Under the pieces are notes generated by a model, which searched no databases, was not told the DNA's origin, and was given only the letters and a program-made list of their open reading frames with translations. Below are positions 54,519-64,000 of a stretch of DNA of 64,000 nucleotides, in pieces. The stretch's first letter is position 1. Each line of letters opens with the position of its first letter. Origin of the DNA: Ceriagrion tenellum (lineage: Eukaryota; Arthropoda; Insecta; Odonata; Coenagrionidae). The translations under genes and the position numbers were made by a program. The DNA lies in contig OY720634.1 of NCBI GenBank assembly GCA_963169105.1, positions 112,342,281 through 112,406,280 of the forward strand, written 5' to 3'.

Positions 54519-55645
54519 GTATAGCAAATTCCACAAAGTATCGCCGGAAACCACCATATTAAATAAATTTCACGATTTAAAAATATTTTAATTTGGCAAT
54601 TCTGGACACGATTGTGACATATTGTGCTACCTGAAGTGTCCGGCAATGTTCATTCATTTAAAATCAGGTGGCTGACTCTGAATTCGAATATATTCCTCAA
54701 AGAGCCACGAGATCACAAAGCTGCCACGTTTACCGAGCGCGATCGTCGCGATCCTTACTCCGAGTGAACTGAAACACGAAATGGAGGAAAAGATAGGGTT
54801 TGTAAATGGGCTAAAAGGATGAGTGGTGAAGAACGCCTACCAATCCCCTAGGCCCACCCACTCACCCCCTTAATCCCGACGCACCCTGGTAGGGAAGAGA
54901 GCCGCCAGCAGTCCTGACTGACGGGGTGCTCCCTAAGATTTCCCCGGGGACCAGTTCCGCTAAAAATTATCGTCCCACCAGGTAAGACAGCAGTGATTTA
55001 CGGAAATTGTGGCACGTAGCAAATACATAATACAAAGGGGGGTACCGACCCTCATCGCGAACACAAAACGGAGACGCGCTCTCCTAGATAGGTATAACAG
55101 CGAAGGGGTGAAACGAAATTAAGTTTCCATGCGGATGAGACGAGAACATAGCCACGATACATCAATGCATCTCAATCCTCTACTGCCACCGAGTTTAAAA
55201 TAAAGAAAACACACAAAAATACACCTACACAATTTATCCACATACCTTCCTCACATCTAATGTGACTAACTGTTCATTGACAGCACATGAGTTTGGAAGG
55301 CCAATTAGGTTTTCCACATAAGCAAAAGATGTTTACAGAGAAGTGCCGATTATCCGAGGTTATGTTGACTGAGACTACCTCGGATAAAATGGTGGGCTAA
55401 TTGAACTTCTCTCCCATTTCCTACGGTTTGTCTCCGAATGCGACACTGGCTTGGTAAAGCCACATCAAGTATTTCGACCTCGGATGATACGGAGCCTCGG
55501 AAAATTGGGACTCGGACAGTCGAGACACAAAGCTCTAATTATTTATACAATCACGCTCACACAAGCGTGTACCATCGCAGTGCATTCAGATCTCGATCAT
55601 TCTCCGTAACCTCGGCTGGACAAACGTATACAACTAACACTTCAT
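54519..55645. other. No recognisable gene
   Basis: A small hairpin TTATCCGAGGT...ACCTCGGATAA lies at 55348-55388. The 87-codon frame at 55438-55701 runs into a MITE and has no known motif. Confidence 0.4.
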
Positions 55646-56178
55646 GTATTTTGAGGGAAACTTCATTTCACCTATTAATGAATGAATTTGGTTTAATTTA
55701 AAACAAAATCACACTTCCAAAGATACCAAAATATCAGCCACTTACCGAACCACATTCTAAGGTTTTTAACGAAAAATACCTGCTCTATTATATGGGAAAG
55801 CGTGTGTGACTGCACTCAATAGAGACCTTATTTTAAAAAATAAGAGATTTATCACACCTAGATCTCGATTGACAGTGGGTAGTATGCATGTTTTCCCTTT
55901 ATTTTGAAAATGAATCAAATGATTACCTCAGTAATTTTTCAAAATCGTAAAAAAAACATTCCGTTGTGATGCAGTTTTAAACGAACCGCGTGAAGAAGAG
56001 TCAAGTTAAAGACTTATATGGATATTGTTATTCCATTACCGAGTATTTCAGTCATAAGAAGTACATTATTGCATCATTATTAATGCAGTATCGAATTCAT
56101 GCTTCCTACAGCAGCTAACATTAAAAGGTATCATTCGAAGATGATCCATATTACGACTAGAGAACTATCTCCATTACC
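55646..56178 (+). mobile_element. TTAA-type MITE, copy G (termini eroded)
   Basis: It contains AAGATACCAAAATATCAGCC, GATTACCTCAGTAATTTTTC, GAACCGCGTGAAGAAGAGTC, TTTCAGTCATAAGAAG and CATGCTTCCTACAGCAGCT in the order of copy A. The left GGTAG and right CTACC have decayed, so no target duplication can be read. Confidence 0.78.
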
Positions 56179-57110
56179 CAGCTCTCCCATCCACCTACCT
56201 TACCTATTAAAAGATGGTTGCACCGAGTTCCCCATCCTTTCGTCAGTAAGAACAAATGGGCCTCATGTCCGGCGAAGACGAACCTCGTTATCAATATAGT
56301 ACGAACAATCTATAATCTGGTGCCGACCGTAAGGCTAAAGAATGTTCATTTTTTCATGCACGGATTATCAGACGAATACGAAGGACCGAATTTTAAGTCA
56401 AGCGTGATGAAGAGAAGAATCGTAAGAGTAATGCCAATTATTTCAAGTCTTCAAAAAATATAATTATTCAACTTTTGAAATAGATAAGGATACAATCACG
56501 GTTTACACACAAAAGTTGCAGAATAATACCTTAGTATTTCAGATTTATATAACTGTAATGGAAAAATCATCATAGTTTCCAGCCAAATCCACAAAATTGG
56601 ATTCATTTAGCTGTAAACTTTGAGGCATAACAATTAAATTGGAGTCGATTTTGAATGACAGCTAATTTGGACTTTCAATATTTTTAATCAAGATGACTTT
56701 CATTTTGTATTGGTTCACCAAACAGTAATGTAACCTTTTCCAATGGACATTTTTAATGAGATATAAACTATAGAATTAATACATGTATTAATTACACGAA
56801 ATCCACTTTACAACTTTTGTCATCCCAGGTAATGAATGTCAAAAGAACAGTCAATGAGTGTAAAAAGGAGAATCAATTGGCACTTTTCCTTTTTTTAAAC
56901 CGCAATGCGCGACGCATCCCGCCTCACTGAACCATTATCTGGTCAAATTTACATTTATTTGAGCCCATGATGGACCAACGGGGAGAAATGCGTCACGTGA
57001 TAAAGGTCGAAAAAATGGAAAAGACGAATTTCATTCACATTTTTATACAAAGCTTCTCCATCCCATTTCGCCAGATACCCGAGTACTCTTTTATAAACAA
57101 TATAGTCAGA
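56179..57110. other. No recognisable content
   Basis: AT-rich unassigned sequence. Confidence 0.4.
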
Positions 57111-57114
57111 AAAA

Positions 57115-57840
57115 ACAACAACTTCTCCCATGTTAGACCCCACTCAGAATACGCTGCCAGTGTTTGGGATCCTCATGAGGTAGGCTTAAAAACAGAGTTA
57201 GAAAGCGTCCAGAGAAGATCAGCAAGATACGTTAAAGGCCGTAATGATAGTCTCGTTAGTGTTACTGACCTCTTGCAACAACTTGGATGGAAATCGCTTT
57301 CAGACCATCGATTAAAAATTAGACTCAATCTTTTATGTAAATTAAAAACCGAATTATTTTCCGAGGAAGTTATCAATATCATACGAACTCCAATATCTAA
57401 CGGTAGATCAGATCATGGGAACAAAATAGATCGTAGAAGGTAAATCGTCGTTTCGATCGTAAAGGTTTAAAACGTCGTTTTTCCCGCGATCGATAAGAGA
57501 CCATAATGGGTGCGTTAAGCCTTTGACTGTAGGTTAGTTGACAAGTAGTGCAGCTGATTAATTCATTGCACCCTAATGCATGTTCTAAATCTGCTGAGTA
57601 GTGCTAACACAATATTTTGCATGTTCCCTGCATGACTCTAGTGTCACTTTTTCATAGTTACATTATGGATTATTTTAGTCATTTCCGTAGTATTTGTATA
57701 ATACCATAATGATGGTGTGGTTCTTGTTGGTGAAAGTCAATTTCTTCACTGTTCTGTCTTCACTTCATGTTGGTTATAAATCACCCCCGCCACACACCCT
57801 TGTGGTGGTTTGCAAGGTAGTAAGTGGATGTAGATATCTA
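57115..57840 (+). mobile_element. CR1-like LINE, 5'-truncated (subfamily B)
   Basis: The frame 57130-57440 reads HVRPHSEYAASVWDPHEVGL, KTELESVQRRSARYVKGRND, SLVSVTDLLQQLGWKSLSDH, RLKIRLNLLCKLKTELFSEE and VINIIRTPISNGRSDHGNKI. It then loses the frame at a short deletion in the KIREIDC motif. The 3' UTR, the hairpin (CACC/GGTG inner stem, 57784-57816) and GTGGATGTAGATATC follow. Confidence 0.88.
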
Positions 57841-58290
57841 TTGCCCATGAGAGAAAGAGATGTTCAGCGCACCAACGGCATATTCATATATTTTCTTCTT
57901 CTCTCGATTTCGGCAGTCTCCGTACCACGTGAAATAACCAAATGAATCAATTTTCGTTTCTCGCAACGCTCTTCTTTTCTTGCTCTCCAATAGTTCATCT
58001 TTTTCTTTTTTCTCCTTCCCTCTTCCGTCCAAGTGTTATTTATTTTCGTCTCCGGGAATATCTTGAAGTGTAGTACCAACCTCGTCGTAGTATTTTAATC
58101 CACCGTTACGCCCGTTACACTATATCCCCGAACCATCTCCCATTTTACTTTATCCTCCGTCTATCTTTTTCTCTTGAACCCACTGTTTGCCATTCATGCT
58201 CTTATAAACTTCCCCTCAAAGCGACACAGAGAAGACCATTTTACTGCCACACTACATACACAGGTCCGATAAAAGCGATAAAATAATAGA
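57841..58290. other. No recognisable content
   Basis: The pyrimidine-rich tract at 57890-58030 accounts for the open frames. Confidence 0.4.
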
Positions 58291-58485
58291 GTAAAATAAG
58301 ATGAATTTGTCAACTCCACTTGAGGTTTATTAGCACGAGCCGAGTTTCGACACTTCGTGTCATCTTCAGGTCTCGCCTTAAGTCCATCATCTTCCTCTTC
58401 GTGTCATCTTCGAAGTCGAAGTGTCGAAACCCCAGGTCGTGCTAATAAACCAAAAGCGGAGTTAACAAAGTAATTTTATTTGGTC
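58291..58485. repeat. Palindrome with hammerhead-like core
   Basis: Arms 58291-58358 and 58418-58485 share GGTTTATTAGCACGA, TTTCGACACTTCG and their complements. The minus strand reads CTGAAGA (58369-58363), T, GACAC-GAA-GTGTC, GAAAC, TCGG, CTC, GTGCTAATAAACC. In the right arm on the plus strand the corresponding end is GAAAC-CCCAG-GTC-GTGC. The stem II helix is five perfect pairs. Confidence 0.76.
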
Positions 58486-58529
58486 AGTAATTGATAACTT
58501 CCACTAAGTAAATCCAGCAACCATTTCCT

Positions 58530-58768
58530 TTGAAAAATAATAGAGATGCATTCCCGAATAGGAATGCGCGAAAATTCGTCCATCTCCCGCACAATAAGCG
58601 ACCATGAAATAACTGACTTCCAGTGCAAACGCTCAACACTCCCAAAATAAACTTCATCATAGCAACTCCCCAAAACCTTTTCCATTACATCTTTACACGG
58701 CATTTACATTCCTAACATTACATGCCACACGCCCATGCGGCGGCTGGCAGGGGATAATGTAGATGTAA
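58530..58768 (+). mobile_element. CR1-like LINE 3' end (subfamily C)
   Basis: Remnant CGCACAATAAGCGACCATGA, TTACATCTTTACACGG, the hairpin GCCACACGCCCATGCGGCGG with intact CGCC/GGCG inner stem, then TAATGTAGATGTA. Confidence 0.82.
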
Positions 58769-58859
58769 CCTGACTCATTCGTTAAATGCCATCGGCCGCC
58801 TTTAAATCCGAAATTTTTGTTGTTATTATAATATATTGCGGGGAGTAAAGACGTATATT

Positions 58860-59165
58860 TTAAATATTTAAATAATCATACGAAAGACAAACCCTTAAAT
58901 TTCACACGCTAACTGTGGGTCAGAAAGCACTCCTTTTGAAACTCTCTCTGAAGCGCAAAGCATAATTACATGCTAAGGAAAATGTATTGCATTTTTCGGT
59001 AATCATCTGGAACAATAATATTTTGGTATCATTTTGAAGGCGAGATTTCTTACTTCCAAAATAGGTCGAATTGATTGAATGTTATGTGAAGCGACATCGG
59101 GCTTTAACTACCTGGTTCGAGCGGGGATAATTGTTTCCATCTTGGTAGGCCTGGATTAATTTCGA
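58860..59165 (-). repeat. Large inverted repeat, left arm (MITE-like)
   Basis: It is the reverse complement of about 60300-60590. Shared words: AATAATCATACGAA, AACCCTTAAATTT, TTTTTCGGT, ATATTTTGGTATC, GTGAAGCGACA, GGCTTTAACTACCTGGTT. The word order (AGGTAGTT-AAAGC terminus, then CCTTCCAAAGATACCAAAAT in the other arm) follows the TTAA-type MITE, so the arms look like a diverged subfamily. Confidence 0.75.
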
Positions 59166-59279
59166 ATGCCGCGTGATACATCACATAACCACCCCAGCTG
59201 TTTGGAACCAAATCATGATATCCTTCTGTGCTCGTCTAACAATTTTGCCTAAGTTTTTAGTCTGGAATTGAAAAAACGA

Positions 59280-59372
59280 TTGAATTTCTCCATTACACCT
59301 TTGCAAGGCCGGTGACCGAACGCCCTCTTCCACACGCCCATGCGGCGGCTCTTAGGACAATATGTAGATGTA
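59280..59372 (+). mobile_element. CR1-like LINE terminal tail (subfamily C)
   Basis: Only the last ~90 bp: ATTACACCTTTGCAAGGCCG, CCACACGCCCATGCGGCGGC and TATGTAGATGTAG. It sits inside the spacer of the large inverted repeat. Confidence 0.75.
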
Positions 59373-60299
59373 GAAAATAAAAATTCATTTTGAGAATCTC
59401 CAGTTGTCCATCACGTGGCCGAGGGACCCAGCTCCCCTTTTTCTGATCGCATCTGATATTTTTCACTCGCTTCATTTCAGTAGAAACCTACAATCATCTT
59501 GTGTCTATGCTCTCCTTTCCCAGATTCATCCTATTTCATCGGCGGCGTTTTTGTTCTGAGGAAACAAAAACCACCAAGGTATGACATTCGTGGAGGGATT
59601 CACAGCGGCAATAAACCTTTCTCCGCACAAAAAACCCGGCTTCCGACCCCACGACACCACGGAAAAACTTCTTCCCCAGCCAGCAAGCCGAAAACCCTCG
59701 TCGCCAACAAAAATGCGCTGGTAGGGGTCGAGAGTACAACCAGCGCATCCGAGGAAAGGGTAAGAGGGGAGGGTATGTGTGTGGAAAAGGGAGGGAGGTC
59801 GGAAGGGATTAACCCTTAAGGGACAGGTGATGGACCGGTCCCCGCCATCCTCCTCCACCACCATTTCTGCGAGAGGACACTAAATATTTGAGTGGAAACG
59901 GCGGGAACTGGTGAGTCAGGGTAAGAGAAGCGAGAGGAACCCTGGCTGAGACTATCTCCCTCACCCCCTCTCTCGGTGCATGCAATAACCACGGTCCCAC
60001 GCTCAAACGAGTCCTGCCCGCTAGAACGCTCGAGTTTTCCACTGGCCACGCCCGATCATCCAAAGCTAATGAAGGTGAGCCAAAAAAACGTGAAAAATTA
60101 TAACAAAAGGAAAATTCAACGGTTAAAACCAATGGCAAAAATATATTATCGCACAAAATGGTAATCCTGAAAATTCAATCATTTTTTAACTACAAAACTA
60201 AAAACACGGAAAGTTGTGAGACTAGTACAGAAGGATATAATGATTTCGTTCAAAACAGTTGGGGTGGTTATAGAATGTATCAAACGGTATTCGAAATAA
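59373..60299. other. Unassigned; GC-rich 59620-60060
   Basis: TATTTTTCACTCGCTTCATTTCAG-like acceptor sequence (59458-59480) and AAG|GTATGA (59577) could bound a 97-nt exon, but no protein family is recognised. Opposed frames of about 110 codons at 59499-60156 have no known domain. Confidence 0.35.
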
Positions 60300-60835
60300 A
60301 ATGAGGCCTACCACAATGGAGACAATTATTTCCGCTAGAACCAGGTAGTTAAAGCCTGGTGTCGCTTCACATAGAATTCGAGCAATTCGACCTAATTAAG
60401 AAGTAAGAGATCTCGTCCTTCCAAAGATACCAAAATATTTTTCTAGATGGCAACCGAAAAATATAAGCTGTTTTCCGTGGGATGTAGCTATGCTAAGCGC
60501 TTCAAAGAGAGTCTAAAAAGGAGTGCGTTCTGACTCACGGATAGTGTATAAAATTTAAGGGTTAGTCGTTCGTATGATTATTCAGCTATTTAAAATATAC
60601 GCCTTTACTCACCACAATATATTTGAAAAAAACAACAAAAATTTCGGTTGTAAAGGCGGCCTGTGGCGCTAAGAAAATAAGTCACGTAAAAGTCTTACAC
60701 AGGTCATAATTATTGTGACCATCAGTCGAGCAAAACGAAGTCCTTCGTGCTACAATATGTACTACTTTAAGCTGCTTTCTTAAGTATTCTACCGATAAAA
60801 GTAAGTTTTGTTGAACGTTAGACAATCTCCTGCCG
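60300..60835 (+). repeat. Large inverted repeat, right arm (MITE-like)
   Basis: It begins GAGGCCTACCACAATGGAGA, then CAGGTAGTTAAAGCCTGGTG, CCTTCCAAAGATACCAAAAT, CCGTGGGATGTAGC. Past the inverted part (after about 60590) it runs on with TTGTAAAGGCGG, AGTCACGTAAAAGTCTTACA and TACTACTTTAAGCTGCTTTC, collinear with the second half of the TTAA-type MITE at low similarity. Confidence 0.68.
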
Positions 60836-60837
60836 GT

Positions 60838-61365
60838 TTTCTACACTTTCAGGGGCCTAACTACCTCCAGTACTTCCTTTATCGCCTCTGGATACGATCT
60901 ACCCTTCTTCATCCCGCCCATGAAACCTATTATCTTTCTTCCCCTTTCCCCGCTTGCCCAACACCCTTCCCTTTATCATACTCTTGAGCAACCCATCGCC
61001 CCTTATTACATCCTCCAGCCACCTACTCTGCCTACCCCGAATTTCATCCAGAGGTTTCCTTTCCTCGCCCACCATCTCCAGCACTTCCTCGTTGATCTTC
61101 TTCTCCGTCCACCTCACCTCTTCAATTCTTCTCCACACCCGCATCTCAAATGCCAGCTACCTATTCTCGTCCACCTTTCTGGAGGTCCACGTTTCTGCCC
61201 CATATCACGCTATGCTCCATGTCAAGCTCTTTACCAGCCTCTTCCTCACATCCTTTCCCAAGGCCCCCGTCATCAGCTCCCTCTATTACTATACGCCTCT
61301 TAAGCTAACGCTATTCGATACCGCACGTCTTAGCTACTATGCCCGATTTCTTCTAGCGTAATACC
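60838..61365 (-). pseudogene. RTE-like LINE C-terminal remnant
   Basis: The minus strand reads VRKRLVKSLTWSIA, stop, YGAETWTSRKVDENR, stop, LAFEMRVWRRIEEVRWTEKK, INEEVLEMVGEERKPLDEIR, GRQSRWLEDVIRGDGLLKSM, IKGRVLGKRGKGKKDNRFHG and RDEEG. This is the fullest C-terminal domain of its subfamily here, with about 80 residues uninterrupted (61144-60899). Confidence 0.82.
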
Positions 61366-61394
61366 TAAGTAATTAAAATGCTCTACTTACAAAT

Positions 61395-61473
61395 GAAAAA
61401 ACGACTTCGTTTTCTTCCACTGATTTATTTTTTTGGTACGACATGTTTCGACACATAGAGGTCATTTTCAAGT
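61395..61473 (-). repeat. Single terminal-repeat-like piece, hammerhead-like core
   Basis: The minus strand reads CTTGAAAATGACCTCTATGT, GTC, GAAACATGTCGTACC, then AAAATAAATCAGTGGAAG. The order is the same as in the palindromes at 33.2 and 54.4 kb, but no second arm is present. The stem II is imperfect. Confidence 0.5.
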
Positions 61474-62010
61474 ACAAAAATTTTAAAATTCAAGCAAATA
61501 TATACCTGGAAGGGTCTTGGGGGAGGTTGGAGAGGGGTGGAAGAATGGGTGTTAGGAGGGGGGAGGGAATGCTCTACTTACTACTGCTTGATATAAAAAA
61601 TAAGGTTGAAATATGGTTTCTATTTTGATTAGAGTAAAATCGCGCTCTACCTATTCCAAAATCAAGGCTTGTCTGGCCTCGAATCCGTGGGTAGCGATCC
61701 TCCAATTCGTTCTTGTGCTGCATCCCCAGTCAGTCGGATGTAAGAAAGAACGGTATCCTGATTTAAATTGCCTGAGTGTTCGAAGCACATAAAAACTGAA
61801 ATGCCACAACAGACCACTGACATTTTCTTGAGCAAAAGAGGTTGAGACAGTTAAGGAAATTTAAACATTCCTCCTCCCCGATATTCACGAAACCGCGGAA
61901 CTCGAAATTTATAAGAAATTAGAAGAAATATGTTTCCCGATTATTGAACTGGGTGTAAAACCTTGATATTTTCCTGGCAACAATTATAATAATAAGGAGA
62001 CTTGGTTATT
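61474..62010. other. No recognisable content
   Basis: Unassigned. GGAGGTTGGAGAGGGGTGGA (61511) is a local purine-rich tract. Confidence 0.4.
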
Positions 62011-62625
62011 GTGACAGGAGGACACAGACCAGAGGGCTATAAAATGTGAGTGGGGAGAAGAGTGGAGAGGATGAGCTTGGTGGCGAGAAGGACGAAAGAG
62101 GAGATATTGGAGACGGTTGAAGAGGAGAGGGAGTTGGTGGCGGAGGTCCGGAGGGGGTTATATAGGTGTGCGGATGACGTACTGAAAAGAAAGGGTAATA
62201 GAGGGGAGGACACTGGGGAAGCGTGGGAGATGAAGGAAAAGGATAGGAATTTTGGACCGAATAAGAAGAGGGAGACGATATGAGGAACTCAACTGGGATC
62301 CAGAGGTGGGACAGAGGTGATTCATAGGAGTGAAAACGGAAATATATGCCAGAAATCATGACGTTACGTTAACTACAGTCCAAAAGCTTACCAATCAGCA
62401 GGTAAAACACTCAAATGAAGGGGTTTTTCTGACACACAGAGAGGGTGCTAGTATATGCTGGAGGGGAGAATACTGGGGAAGCAGGTAAGAGGAAGGAATA
62501 GGATAGGAATTATGGACGAAATGAGAAGAGGGTGAAGATATGAGGGTTCGATGAGGGATCAAATGGCTGATTATTCATAGGAAAGATTTGCCAGAAATTA
62601 GGACATTTGGATAGGTATCGTCCAA
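62011..62625 (+). pseudogene. RTE-like C-terminal remnant, partly duplicated in tandem
   Basis: The frame 62068-62282 reads RMSLVARRTKEEILETVEEE, RELVAEVRRGLYRCADDVLK, RKGNRGEDTGEAWEMKEKDR and NFGPNKKRETI. A second partial copy of its end (GGGGAAGCAGGTAAGAGGAA, GAATTATGGACGAAATGAGA, GATTTGCCAGAAATTAGGAC) lies at 62460-62625. This repeats the tandem arrangement seen at 19155-19805. Confidence 0.68.
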
Positions 62626-62814
62626 ATTCTACAAATCAGATGGTAGATTACTCAAATGAAAATGATATATCGCGTTCAGAAGAGAACCTGTACGTTAGTA
62701 TAATAATAATTACGAAATACATACCATTAGCCTTGAGGTTTCGCGCAAAAATAGCATGGAATTTCCAACAAAAAAAACAGATCGGTATGAACCAATTGAC
62801 TCACTTAAATCAGT

Positions 62815-63165
62815 AGATAGGATAAAATATGAACAGAAATGAATATAAAAATGAAGATAAAATGGACGACTAAATAAGAAATGATAACGTGTACAGAAGA
62901 GTAGAAGAGGAAAGGGCCATGTGAAAAGAAGAACACCATACAGATTAAAAGAACATGATGGGTTGGACACACCCTGAGACACAATGAATTTGCGAAGGAC
63001 ATGATTGAAGGTAAAATAGAGGAAAAAGTCCCCAGAGGAAGACCCAGGAATAAGTTCATTGACCAAATTAAGAAGAAAGTACATAGGAAGAGACACCAGG
63101 AAGTAAGGGAACTAGCATTAGATGGGGAAGGGTAAAGGGCGGCAGTCAAATAATCTTAAGATTGA
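62815..63165 (+). pseudogene. RTE-like C-terminal remnant
   Basis: The plus strand, with stops, reads WWVGHTLRHNEFAKDMIEGK, IEEKVPRGRPRNKFIDQIKK, KVHRKRHQEVRELALDGEG. It is close to 21886-22285, and the opposite-strand open frames are shadows of it. Confidence 0.75.
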
Positions 63166-64000
63166 ACAACTAATGAATGAGTGATATATAGATATCGCAA
63201 ATTAGGAAACGGATGCACAGTTTCACCAACATCAGCATGTAAACACGAAGCGCACCAACCACCATATTCATCACCCTCCACCACCGAAAAACTACAGCTG
63301 CAAACTGCACCCCCATCGAAAAACGCAGTCGCCCCCTAAGCTCTCCTCTCTTTCCCGAGTGCAACACCCATCCTATCCCCCATCACACATCCAATCCCCA
63401 CTCCCTCCACCGAAACCCCAGCACTGACACAAACACAACTGCACACAAGAACGTCGGTTGCCCAGACATGGGCTGGAAACCATTCTCCTCCGGCGCACGC
63501 AGCTGGACCCGAGGGAGTTACAAGTGGGGGGGAATGGAGAAAGGGGCGATTTCACCACACTGCCCGGCAAGCTGACACGAGGGATGAGGGGGAGGCGAGA
63601 GAGTCGACTACTGTTGGGAAGGTGGGTGGAGGAGGGGTTAGGGAATGAATGGAGAATGCAAGTGGGATGGTTGGGAGGGTGGGATTGGGGGAGGGGTAGG
63701 ACTAAAGCACGGCAGCGGGGGACGAACGAAATTTGCGGGCGTTTGCCGAGCAACGTGAGGGGCGTAAGGAGCAGAACAGTGGTGCCACCTTTTAAAATGT
63801 ATAGCCTGCCGTTCGCCCACGGGTCATCCTCGTCACGCATATCCTCGTCACAGACGTGTAGTGACATCATTTTTGACTCTCGCACTCGTTTCACCGGATA
63901 TAGGTTGGGCCGTGACGTCATTTAGAACCGACTCATCACCGGGAAAAAAGAAAAACACGGTTTATCCGCATGGACACTAAATATTTTATATCCGAGGATT
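63166..64000. other. Unassigned GC-rich right edge
   Basis: The plus strand is G-rich from 63500 to 63720. Open frames of 155 (plus, 63458-63925) and 182 (minus, 63373-63921) codons overlap here. Neither shows a recognised domain, and the composition explains their length. Confidence 0.45.

Noticed and set aside
55348..55388. TTATCCGAGGT...ACCTCGGATAA hairpin as a regulatory element or terminator
   Set aside because: Eleven-base arms are expected by chance in 64 kb, and no gene lies next to it.
59480..59577. 97-nt exon between a TTCATTTCAG acceptor and AAG|GTATGA donor (plus)
   Set aside because: The donor is weak, a second acceptor-like CCCAG lies inside, and neither frame gives a recognisable or clearly conserved peptide.
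63373..63925. Overlapping 182- and 155-codon frames at the right edge
   Set aside because: The G-rich plus strand lacks stops in several frames. Neither product resembles a known family.
1..64000. CRISPR arrays, operons or bacterial genes
   Set aside because: No regularly spaced direct repeats with unique spacers, no ribosome-binding-site-led gene runs, and the recognisable content is wholly eukaryotic retroelements and SINEs.

Overview
This is non-coding, repeat-dense nuclear DNA from an animal, most probably an arthropod. It shows no operon-like layout, no rRNA and no intact canonical tRNA gene. What can be recognised is almost all transposable-element debris: CR1-like and RTE-like LINEs, a Penelope-like element fragment, a hAT transposase fossil, tRNA-derived SINEs and several families of short inverted-repeat elements. 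No intact host protein-coding gene was found. Most long open frames in the window are shadows of low-complexity or repeat sequence. The species cannot be named from sequence alone.

Layout. 0-10 kb: a 5'-truncated LINE inside an older repeat, RTE debris, then the best LINE (about 3410-7139, ORF1 end plus a frame-shifted ORF2 with endonuclease and reverse transcriptase), a rearranged second LINE (8276-9356) and two copies of an unnamed repeat. 10-15 kb: a nest of a tRNA-SINE split by a TTAA-flanked MITE, a head-to-head SINE pair, a 313-bp tandem duplication carrying a MITE end, and a second MITE interrupted by a LINE 3' end plus a Penelope-like GIY-YIG fragment. At 14.9-15.4 kb lies the uninterrupted ('empty-site') version of the repeat at 0.3-1.1 kb. 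16-36 kb: many RTE C-terminal remnants, CR1-like 3' ends, more MITEs, a SINE at 25.8 kb and the best-preserved LINE reading frame (30990-32128, minus). 36-42 kb: a 0.47-kb MITE, the hAT transposase fossil and a hAT-like terminus. 42-52 kb: mostly sequence with no recognisable content, broken by two long palindromes and a clean 243-bp MITE. 52-64 kb: LINE tails, a palindrome with hammerhead-like core, a 0.3-kb-armed inverted repeat and RTE remnants.

The most interesting signals are: (1) a dispersed set of long palindromes, each built from a segment with a CTGANGA / short stem / GAAAC / GTC arrangement resembling the hammerhead-ribozyme-bearing terminal repeats of Penelope-like elements; (2) a 3'-terminal LINE hairpin with a compensatory A-T to G-C change between subfamilies; (3) a paralogous filled/empty site pair fixing one LINE insertion to the base; (4) a TTAA-flanked MITE family with eight or more copies, one of them inside a SINE; and (5) a juxtaposed acceptor/donor (polypyrimidine-CAG|GTGAGT, minus strand, about 35479) followed 53 nt later by GTAAGT, which could be a small coding exon or a recursive splice site in a long intron.

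All calls were made by eye from reading frames and repeated words. Copy boundaries are good to a few bases where a junction is stated and to tens of bases elsewhere.
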